A stretch of DNA of 34,270 nucleotides from a virus. Positions 27,910 through 34,270 of the stretch are shown here, one piece after another (within the stretch, counting starts at the first letter, position 1; the number at the start of each line of letters is the position of its first letter). A program made the translations under genes and the position numbers. The DNA lies in the IMG/VR virus record IMGVR_UViG_3300050821_006405, positions 1-34,270 of that record. One strand, 5' to 3'. A model generated the notes under the pieces. The model did no database searches and was not told the origin of the DNA. It saw only the letters and a program-made list of their open reading frames with translations.

Positions 27910-28298
27910 TGGCCAATCAATATTTGCCTCCAGTTATCCAAATTCCGAGTTCGTTGCAGATCACGGCAATCACTCAATCCTCTCCGATGGTTGTAAGCGT
28001 AGAGATAGCCAATCCAACGACAGAAGCAAATACCTATATCGTCGGCATGGCTGTAAAGCTAATGGTTCCTGTGACCTACGTGATGATTCAAGCAAATAAT
28101 TTGGTCGGAACAATCATAGCAATAAATGGATCTGATTTTAGCTTGAACATAGATTCATCACTTTTCGATCCATTTGTCATTCCTTCGGGAAATGTCGAAC
28201 AGCCCGCAACAATAGCGCCAAATGGCTCGCGAAATCTTCAATATAACAATTTTACAGATCAGGTTCCGTTTCAGAGCCTGAATAACATAGGAAATTAA
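27909..28298 (+). CDS. Structural beta-module protein, paralogue of decoration C-terminus
   Basis: 129 residues forming one module: LQITAITQSSPMVVSVEIAN, MAVKLMVPVTYVMIQANNLV, GTIIAINGSDFSLNIDSSLF, then an N/Q-rich end (NLQYNNFTDQVPFQSLNN). This aligns over most of its length with residues 188-305 of the protein at 26589-27635, including TAITQ and the FNQIPF/FTDQVPF end. Probably a second capsid- or tail-associated protein arising by gene duplication. Confidence 0.65.
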   Translation: MANQYLPPVIQIPSSLQITAITQSSPMVVSVEIANPTTEANTYIVGMAVKLMVPVTYVMIQANNLVGTIIAINGSDFSLNIDSSLFDPFVIPSGNVEQPATIAPNGSRNLQYNNFTDQVPFQSLNNIGN

Positions 28299-28300
28299 AT

Positions 28301-28735
28301 ATGACACAACAACTCATGATGTCTACAGCAGGCGGCGAACTGCATGGCTTAATCAACACTCTTACTAATAGCGTACCTTTTGACGAGTTTAAAGGATTTA
28401 AGCCTGAACACAAAAAAGAACTTGAAAGACAGAGGAAGGAAGATGCCCGAATTGTAAAAGCTGAATATTTGAATTCAAGGGGAAGGCACGAACGTCTAAC
28501 AAAACCCTATTGTAAATATGCAGGCGATCCTATTCAAATTTGGCATTTTATCCCAGGGAAGGTTTACGAAGTCCCCTTAGGTCTAGTCAATGAAGTTAAT
28601 GATAAAAATAAGGCGATGCCGAAGAGAGCAGGCTTAGTAAGCCTCGACGGAAACCCCGTTAAGAAAGATGAATCGCCCCTAGAGCGGGATGAAGAAGGGG
28701 ATTGGTTACATAAATTTATTGCGGTCGGCTTCTAA
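28301..28735 (+). CDS. Virion region protein, unknown
   Basis: 144 residues. N-terminal QQLMMSTAGGELHGLINTLT, a helix KPEHKKELERQRKEDARIVK, then YCKYAGDPIQIWHFIPGKVY and EVPLGLVNEVND, a pattern seen in unknown proteins of short-tailed phages. Two bases after the previous stop; the hairpin at 28736 follows. Perhaps a head completion or minor structural protein. Confidence 0.6.
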   Translation: MTQQLMMSTAGGELHGLINTLTNSVPFDEFKGFKPEHKKELERQRKEDARIVKAEYLNSRGRHERLTKPYCKYAGDPIQIWHFIPGKVYEVPLGLVNEVNDKNKAMPKRAGLVSLDGNPVKKDESPLERDEEGDWLHKFIAVGF

Positions 28736-28752
28736 TGTAAATCGGCTTTACA
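28736..28752 (+). promoter_or_regulatory. Short hairpin TGTAAA-TCGGC-TTTACA upstream of the connector gene
   Basis: 6-bp stem and 5-base loop, 9 bases before ATG 28762; AAGG follows immediately as ribosome-binding site. A near copy (TGTAAA-GCGGA-TTTACA) lies at 33108-33124. No T tract. Confidence 0.55.
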
Positions 28753-28761
28753 AGGTTCACT

Positions 28762-30204
28762 ATGACTCCCGTTGTTCAAGCAGATACCACTTACGTGGCG
28801 ATTGAAAAAAAAGTAAGAAGGCTCACAGCATCAGCTAGTGAATCGTCATTATCAAGTGCTGATATACAACGGGCTGTAAATTTATTTTATGATACTGATT
28901 TTCCCTATGCGATCAAGATAGATCAGCAAAGATCAGTATATAAGTTTCTAACCATACCTAACGTTGATCGCTACCCAGTTGACGTTAATAATATGCAGGG
29001 GTTTCGTGCCCCTGTCTATTTTCAAGGCATACAAGGCAATTTTTTCAAGAATCGCGACCTACTTTTTAATCTATATCCACGATATCCCACCCAATTTCAA
29101 ATTGGAGTGAAAACAATTTCTGGAGTCATCACAGGTATAGAACAGCCGTCAAATCCTACACAAATAACTTCGCCTAATCATCAATTAGATACTGGAGCAA
29201 TGATAACCATTTCAAACGTGGGCGGAATGGTTCAGTTAAACGGAAATAATTACACGATTACGGTTATTGATCCTAATACATTCACACTAAATGGGATTGA
29301 TAATACATCATTTGGTGCGTATACATCCGGCGGTACATGGATATCAAGCAATCGTACTACATCTTTTACCTTGTTCGGAAACAATGTAAACCCGTTTCCT
29401 CAACCCAATTTTGGCATATTAAGCACACAGGTTGTAATAGGAGGAATAGACATAAATGGAAATCCTATTCGAATTATTGACGATGGGGGTGCAGTTGTCA
29501 ACGGAAACGGAATTGGCTCCAACACTACCACCGGACAACTCTTATACGTTCAACAGAATACTGTTGGAGATAATGTCTATCTTGATACAAACAATATACA
29601 GCAACCTGCCATTCCAAATTTAGCCCCCTTGGGCGGACAGGTTAACGCAAATTCGATACCGCCCCCTAATCAATATTCTACTCCTCCCCTTCCCTCATCT
29701 TATCAGCCTTACCCTCCTTCGCCATTGACCCCTCAATATTGCGGTACTGTTAACTATGTCACCACCGAATTTTCAATCAATTTTCCTGTTGCTCCGGCGC
29801 CTGGAACTATGATCAATGTATGGGCAGCGACATACCAAGTAGGACGACCCTACAATCTATTATTTTGGAATAACGAATTAACTATCCGGCCAGTTCCCGA
29901 CAATGTTTATCTCTGTGAAGTTGAAGTTTTTCAGACACCATCGCAATTTTTGAATACTAGCGATAGCCCAATATTGAATCAATGGAGTCAATACATAGCG
30001 TATGGCGCAGCGTGTGAAATATTACGCGATCGTCAAGACATGGAGGGCGTGCAAAATCTCATGGAAGGATTCAAGCGCCAAGAAGGAATGGTGTTAGAAA
30101 GGCAAGCGGTAGAAGAGATCGGACAACCTAATTATACCCTATTTAACGATACCCAAGGCGGTTTTGGCAGTGGCATCGGGTGGGGAATAGGTCAGGGCTT
30201 TTAA
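28762..30204 (+). CDS. Head-tail connector/adaptor-like protein with inserted beta module
   Basis: 480 residues. The ends (VAIEKKVRRLTASASESSLS, SADIQRAVNLFYDTDFPYAI; and ILNQWSQYIAYGAACEILRD, VQNLMEGFKRQEGMVLERQA) look like the helical parts of connector/adaptor proteins. Between them sits a module at about 125-193 (PTQITSPNHQLDTGAMITIS, VTVID/TVIDPNTFTLNGID) shared with the 30204 protein, and a long Pro/Asn-rich loop (about 285-330, PPPNQYSTPPLPSSYQPY). It probably sits under the portal. Based on position and pattern; P22 gp4 is a plausible functional analogue. Confidence 0.6.
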   Translation: MTPVVQADTTYVAIEKKVRRLTASASESSLSSADIQRAVNLFYDTDFPYAIKIDQQRSVYKFLTIPNVDRYPVDVNNMQGFRAPVYFQGIQGNFFKNRDLLFNLYPRYPTQFQIGVKTISGVITGIEQPSNPTQITSPNHQLDTGAMITISNVGGMVQLNGNNYTITVIDPNTFTLNGIDNTSFGAYTSGGTWISSNRTTSFTLFGNNVNPFPQPNFGILSTQVVIGGIDINGNPIRIIDDGGAVVNGNGIGSNTTTGQLLYVQQNTVGDNVYLDTNNIQQPAIPNLAPLGGQVNANSIPPPNQYSTPPLPSSYQPYPPSPLTPQYCGTVNYVTTEFSINFPVAPAPGTMINVWAATYQVGRPYNLLFWNNELTIRPVPDNVYLCEVEVFQTPSQFLNTSDSPILNQWSQYIAYGAACEILRDRQDMEGVQNLMEGFKRQEGMVLERQAVEEIGQPNYTLFNDTQGGFGSGIGWGIGQGF

Positions 30205-32507
30205 TGGCAGGCTATAGCCCCTTAAAAATTACAGGAAACGCGACAGGACTCATACAAGAACGAGAAAACTTCCTCTTGCCAGATGATGCATATCCTGTTT
30301 TACAAAATGCTTATGTCTGGCGCGAAAGAATTTTAAGAAAACAAGGATACAAATTACTTGGAAGGCTACAAAGAAACATTGGTACGACTGACGGTTCTGG
30401 GAATGCTACAATTACTATCGCTCCTTTGCCTATACAGATTGGCATTGCTTCTTTCGTTATAGGAACAAATCTATTTAACGATCCAGGCGGTTCAAGTCCA
30501 GTCACATTATTAACTAGCGGCCCAGGTACAGCCACTCTAAATAGATCTACTGGCGTTTTGACAATCACAGGATCTATTCCAACAACGGCTGTTCAGTATT
30601 TTCCCGGCCTTCCCGTGATGGGAATAAGGACGCAAGAACTTCAAAATAGCGCCAATGATCAGACGATCTTTTTCGATCAAAATTACGCATATATATTCAA
30701 TGGAACTACTTTTCAGTTTCAAGAATTTATTCCCGGCGTCACATGGAATGCCGCTGGATTAGGTGTTTCGGGCAATGATTTTTTTTGGTCAACAAACTAT
30801 TGGATAAGTAGCAATCCTCCTTTTACAACATCGGGTAAAAAGCTTTTTTGGGTTACAAATGGAAGCGGTGCAGAAGCTAACGGAGGGGATCCACCCAGAA
30901 TAACCGATGGTATGACATGGATTGATTTTACCTCTAGTAGTTGGAATCAGATTGATGCAACGACATCGTTATTTAACTGGCTTTGCAACCTACCATACCG
31001 CGGTCGTATGGTTGTCTTCAACACCTATGAAGGCAATACGATGGCAGGCGCTACAAGTGCCCAAAACTTTTCCAATCGTATTAGATGGTCCACTATTGGC
31101 AATCCCTTCATTCCTTATGCAGCAGGACCGCCAGCAACTGGATCATGGCGGGATGATATTAGAGGTCAAGGTGGGTTTTTAGATATACCGACATCCGAAG
31201 ATATCATTTCGATTGGATTCGTCAGGGACAATCTAGTTATTTATTGCGAACGTTCCACGTGGCAACTTCGCTATACTGGCAGATCAATTGCGCCATTTCA
31301 AATAGAAAGAGTCAATAGCGAACTGGGTGCAGAAAGCACATTCTCGGCCGTTCAATTTGATACGTCTCTAGTAGGAATAGGGGACAAAGGCATCGTCGAA
31401 TGCGATAGCTACAAAGCTGAGCGTATTGATATCAAGATTCCAGATTTTGTTTTTCAATTTAACTCAATGAATAACGGAGTTGAAAGAGTCCAAGGGATAA
31501 GAGATTTTCCGAATCGGCTTGCTTTTTGGACAATTCCTTTAGTTCAATTTTACGGATCAGTAGGCAATACAAATTGGATTTTCCCAACAGCTAGGTTGCT
31601 TTACAATTATGAAAATGACTCATGGGCAATATTCAACGATTCTTTGACCGCGTTAGGCACATTTCAGATCCAAACTAGCCCTACATGGCTTCAAATACCA
31701 CAGACCTGGCAAGAATATAATAAAACCTGGCTAGATGATGACGCAGCAGACCCATTTATTATGGGAGGCAATCAGCAAGGTTTTGTTGAGTATCTCGATC
31801 AAAATACAGTCAATGATGCAAGTCTATTCATTTCAAATATCTCCGGTCAAGTAATCACAAGCCCTAATCACAATATGCAAAATGGCTTTGTGATTGGAAT
31901 AAGTGGAATCCCTGCAACCACTCCTTACTCAAGTCTAGATGGAGGGGTATTTGGCGTAGAATTGATCGATCAAAATACATTCATGCTTCTTCAATACAAC
32001 CCTGTGTCAAATGATTTTGATATTCCGGTCACGGGTACGCCTTCAGGGACTTATGTTGGCGGTGGATTAATCAATATTAGAGAAAATTTCTATGTGACTA
32101 GTAAGAAATTTAATTTCCTCGACGAAGGCCAAAATATTCAGTTAGGTTACATAGATGTGCTTATGCAAGCAATTCAGGGAGGGGAAATATCCTTAAATGT
32201 TTATCTGAATTACGACGATGAGACTCCTTCTAATACCCTTTACAATAATCAAATCGTTGGAGTTTATCCCGAAGTCCCCGACACGTTTTTCAATTCCATT
32301 ATTCCTACATCTCCTTCCAACTATGCAGTAGCTCCACAAGGAACCAAGTTTTGGCAACGTGTATTTTGTCCAACTAGAGCCAATTTCATCACACTTCAAT
32401 ACACATTTTCAAATTTACAAATGTCTGGGCCACAACAGCAATTAGATGTCCAGATCGATGCTCAAATTTTATGGATACGTAAAGCGGGTCGAGTTACCCA
32501 GCTATAG
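30204..32507 (+). CDS. Tail hub/DNA stabilisation protein (P22 gp10-like)
   Basis: 767 residues. ATG 30204 is used since TAATG links it to the previous stop and AGGG lies upstream; an in-frame GTG at 30180 would overlap the adaptor gene. The N-terminus MAGYSPLKITGNATGLIQER, FLLPDDAYPVLQNAYVWRER is typical of phage stabilisation/hub proteins. Central segments SEDIISIGFVRDNLVIYCER, STWQLRYTGRSIAPFQIERV, GIGDKGIVECDSYKAERIDI suggest a beta-propeller-like repeat fold. Residues about 541-615 hold the shared ITSPNH module. It should close the portal channel and carry the tail needle or fibres. Confidence 0.7.
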   Translation: MAGYSPLKITGNATGLIQERENFLLPDDAYPVLQNAYVWRERILRKQGYKLLGRLQRNIGTTDGSGNATITIAPLPIQIGIASFVIGTNLFNDPGGSSPVTLLTSGPGTATLNRSTGVLTITGSIPTTAVQYFPGLPVMGIRTQELQNSANDQTIFFDQNYAYIFNGTTFQFQEFIPGVTWNAAGLGVSGNDFFWSTNYWISSNPPFTTSGKKLFWVTNGSGAEANGGDPPRITDGMTWIDFTSSSWNQIDATTSLFNWLCNLPYRGRMVVFNTYEGNTMAGATSAQNFSNRIRWSTIGNPFIPYAAGPPATGSWRDDIRGQGGFLDIPTSEDIISIGFVRDNLVIYCERSTWQLRYTGRSIAPFQIERVNSELGAESTFSAVQFDTSLVGIGDKGIVECDSYKAERIDIKIPDFVFQFNSMNNGVERVQGIRDFPNRLAFWTIPLVQFYGSVGNTNWIFPTARLLYNYENDSWAIFNDSLTALGTFQIQTSPTWLQIPQTWQEYNKTWLDDDAADPFIMGGNQQGFVEYLDQNTVNDASLFISNISGQVITSPNHNMQNGFVIGISGIPATTPYSSLDGGVFGVELIDQNTFMLLQYNPVSNDFDIPVTGTPSGTYVGGGLINIRENFYVTSKKFNFLDEGQNIQLGYIDVLMQAIQGGEISLNVYLNYDDETPSNTLYNNQIVGVYPEVPDTFFNSIIPTSPSNYAVAPQGTKFWQRVFCPTRANFITLQYTFSNLQMSGPQQQLDVQIDAQILWIRKAGRVTQL

Positions 32508-32516
32508 GAGATTTTT

Positions 32517-33104
32517 ATGGCTTACCAACCAGGTATACCAACGGGGACCGTGCCCCTGAATCAAGATTACGTGAATATTCAGAATAATTTCAATGAACTG
32601 AATAATCAATTTCTTGTAGATCACGTGCCATTAACAGAAACATCTATGAGCCCTCCGAATGGTTTTCATACTGATATTCATCTTGTGACACAGTCAGGCG
32701 ATCCATCATCTTCTAGCGCAGCTCAACTTTATTCTAGAGTGGCCTCGATCCCCTCCGGTGGGGACACTCAATTATTTTATAAAAGTGTCATGGATACAGG
32801 AACGGCGCAAATTTCAGGCAATCATGGTGCAAATAATGGTTTTGGCTGGTTCTCCGGAATACTTATACAATGGGGACAACTAACATCAACTAGTAATACG
32901 TTTCAGACTTTGTTATTCAGCCCTGCTTTTCCAACGAATTGCTTTGCAATATTTACTCAGCCATACGGATCTAGTAGTGTTCCCGGCAGTCAAGCTACAG
33001 TTGAAATAAGAAAATCGACCATATCAAAGACTTCTTTTGAATGGGTATTTGTTACTAATTCAGCTGATTATACCGGATTTTTCTGGGTAGCAATCGGCAA
33101 TTAA
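32517..33104 (+). CDS. Tail fibre/needle-like protein with gp53-like knob
   Basis: 195 residues, TAGGAGA before ATG 32517. N-terminal GIPTGTVPLNQDYVNIQNNF, NELNNQFLVDHVPL attaches to the tail in many short-tailed phages. The C-terminal 85 residues (WFSGILIQWGQLTSTSNTFQ, LLFSPAFPTNCFAIFTQPYG, FEWVFVTNSADYTGFFWVAIGN) match the gp53-like knob of phage fibres: G-x-L-x-QWG start and F-x-W-x-AIG end. Probably a trimeric tip for cell contact. Length suits a short fibre. Confidence 0.7.
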   Translation: MAYQPGIPTGTVPLNQDYVNIQNNFNELNNQFLVDHVPLTETSMSPPNGFHTDIHLVTQSGDPSSSSAAQLYSRVASIPSGGDTQLFYKSVMDTGTAQISGNHGANNGFGWFSGILIQWGQLTSTSNTFQTLLFSPAFPTNCFAIFTQPYGSSSVPGSQATVEIRKSTISKTSFEWVFVTNSADYTGFFWVAIGN

Positions 33105-33107
33105 CAA

Positions 33108-33124
33108 TGTAAAGCGGATTTACA
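33108..33124 (+). promoter_or_regulatory. Short hairpin TGTAAA-GCGGA-TTTACA covering a start
   Basis: 6-bp stem, 5-base loop; the last stem base is the A of ATG 33124, which has no Shine-Dalgarno site. Near copy of the element at 28736-28752. Confidence 0.55.
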
Positions 33125-33612
33125 TGATACCGTTAGATAGTCAAAACCTTGAGAGTTATGTTCCCGTTTATGACGCTGCTCCTAAGACTTGGGAAGAGGG
33201 AATGCCTTTCATCGTAGAGCAGTTGAAGAAATTGGCGAATGCGGTAAATGTAAGAGAAATTGGATTTTACTTAGATCAAGAATTGCTATCGGGTAAAGCT
33301 TTTATACCTGGATTGAATCAAGGATTAGATGGGGGGTCATCGCAGCAATTTAGGACGATACTTAGAAAAGTGATTATCGTTGGGCCTATTAGCGCTGGAG
33401 GGAATCCGAATACGATACCGCATGGAATCAGTGTAGATGCCAATTTTACATTGATACAACTATGGGCTTCAGCGACAAATTCGACCACTTTTAGATCTGT
33501 GACTTTTTCAAATCCGGACACGATTTGGATGGATGCAACAAATATTTATATAGATTCAGATAATACTTATGATAGGTGTTATGCATATTGTGAATACATA
33601 CAGGAGCCTTAA
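33124..33612 (+). CDS. Tail-associated structural protein
   Basis: 162 residues. Segments WEEGMPFIVEQLKKLANAVN, VREIGFYLDQELLSGKAFIP, RTILRKVIIVGPISAG, NTIPHGISVDANFTLIQLWA, and the final YAYCEYIQEP match a phage family with a conserved ELLSGKxFxP and PHGI motif, commonly next to tail genes. Function unknown, likely virion component. Translation start overlaps the hairpin at 33108-33124. Confidence 0.65.
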   Translation: MIPLDSQNLESYVPVYDAAPKTWEEGMPFIVEQLKKLANAVNVREIGFYLDQELLSGKAFIPGLNQGLDGGSSQQFRTILRKVIIVGPISAGGNPNTIPHGISVDANFTLIQLWASATNSTTFRSVTFSNPDTIWMDATNIYIDSDNTYDRCYAYCEYIQEP

Positions 33613-33614
33613 CT

Positions 33615-34270
33615 ATGGCAAGTTTTTTTGACAGAATCAATCCTTTTTCGAATAAAAGTTACTTACTTCCAATAGCAAATAAAGACTTCAGAAAAGGAGC
33701 GATGGATTTATTAACTGGAACACCAGAAATAAGAGAAAACGTTTCTACGCTAAGGCCTGAACAAGAACCATTATATGAGCAGGCTGTCAATGCTGGATTG
33801 AAACCGGGAGCAGGCGGAGCATTCGGTGATGCAGCAGATTATTACCGAAGCAATTTAAGTAACAATCCTCAAGATTTCAATGCCTTTGCAGCTCCTCAAT
33901 TGCGTCAATACAATGAGGATATTATCCCTGGATTATCTGAACAATTTGCAGGCATGGGAGCTGGTGGCTTATCAAGTTCGGGTTTTAGAAATGCTCAAAT
34001 TCAAGGAGCAACCGATCTATCCGAAAGGCTTGGAGCAATACGGGCTAATTTACGCCAGGCATCGGCTCAGGGATTGCAAAATATTGGAGAGGTAGGATTA
34101 CGCAACTATAGTCAAAACATGGTCACACAACCAGGATCTGAGGGTTTGCTATCGAACTTAGCACCTGCAATAGGAACGGCAGCAGGAGCATTTTTTGGAG
34201 GACCAGCAGGAGCAGCAGCAGGCGCAGCGGCAGGAAATTGGTTCAAGAATTCGTTCGGTGGAAATAAAGT
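33615..34270 (+). CDS. Probable DNA ejection/internal virion protein, N-terminal part (3' end cut)
   Basis: Open from ATG 33615 to the window end (218 codons plus two bases). N-terminal MASFFDRINPFSNKSYLLPI, then a Gly/Ala/Gln-rich region: EQFAGMGAGGLSSSGFRNAQ, LGAIRANLRQASAQGLQN, and an Ala/Gly hydrophobic stretch (LAPAIGTAAGAFFGGPAGAA). The Ala/Gly-rich segment with a helical core is typical of ejection (pilot) proteins that form the channel into the host membrane. Last gene in the window; the rest is missing. Confidence 0.6.
   Translation, partial: MASFFDRINPFSNKSYLLPIANKDFRKGAMDLLTGTPEIRENVSTLRPEQEPLYEQAVNAGLKPGAGGAFGDAADYYRSNLSNNPQDFNAFAAPQLRQYNEDIIPGLSEQFAGMGAGGLSSSGFRNAQIQGATDLSERLGAIRANLRQASAQGLQNIGEVGLRNYSQNMVTQPGSEGLLSNLAPAIGTAAGAFFGGPAGAAAGAAAGNWFKNSFGGNK

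Noticed and set aside
1-34270. tRNA genes, CRISPR arrays, insertion sequences, terminal direct repeat between window ends
   Set aside because: No cloverleaf, repeat-spacer array or transposase was seen, and the first and last bases of the window do not match each other.

Overview
The window is an A+T-rich piece of a tailed double-stranded DNA bacteriophage genome (Caudoviricetes). It carries a large terminase, a P22-type portal, a scaffold, an N4-gp56-like major capsid protein, short-tail-type connector and stabilisation proteins and a beta-helical tail fibre. No tape measure, tail tube or tail sheath gene is seen, so a short-tailed (podovirus-like) particle is the best inference. Genes are packed tightly with frequent ATGA, TAATG and TTGA stop/start overlaps and no gene-free stretch above about 150 bases. 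Shine-Dalgarno sites and sigma70-like promoters point to a bacterial host, but nothing in the sequence identifies it. No tRNA, rRNA, IS element or CRISPR array was recognised. Both ends are cut inside structural genes.

Layout: (1) 1-2976, rightward: end of the late operon with tail fibre proteins and two small genes, closed by a terminator at 3029-3058. (2) 3060-5646, leftward: a recombination cassette (RecT/Bet annealing protein, YqaJ-type exonuclease and small partners) driven from a promoter at 5678-5706 whose spacer is a perfect 12-bp palindrome. (3) 5647-6622: control region with a small HTH regulator, a leftward 38-residue membrane peptide, a second inverted-repeat operator and a leftward-facing terminator. 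(4) 6623-9145: DNA metabolism, with a replication-initiator-like protein that has a candidate origin inside its gene, a RusA-like resolvase and a ParB/Srx-like protein. (5) 9177-16213: about two dozen small accessory genes (membrane peptides, zinc ribbons, DUF-type proteins) with a serine resolvase and a metallophosphoesterase. (6) 16228-17594: an RtcB RNA ligase followed by a tiny HNH protein. (7) 17655-34270: packaging, head and tail genes, rightward, with one leftward gene (24166-24483) embedded head-to-head with the scaffold gene.

How it fits together: the initiator, annealing protein, exonuclease and RusA-like nuclease form a plausible replication-recombination set. TerS, TerL and portal package DNA into a head built by the scaffold and capsid protein. 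The 28762-34270 proteins close the head and build the short tail, continuing (through sequence missing here) into the fibre genes at the left edge. Lysis genes and a tyrosine or large serine integrase are not visible, so lysis genes are probably in the missing part and lifestyle is unresolved. The most notable points are the candidate intragenic origin, the operator palindromes, the antisense HhH gene, a beta-module reused in several head/tail proteins, short RNA hairpins at structural gene starts, and a phage RtcB with its full active site.
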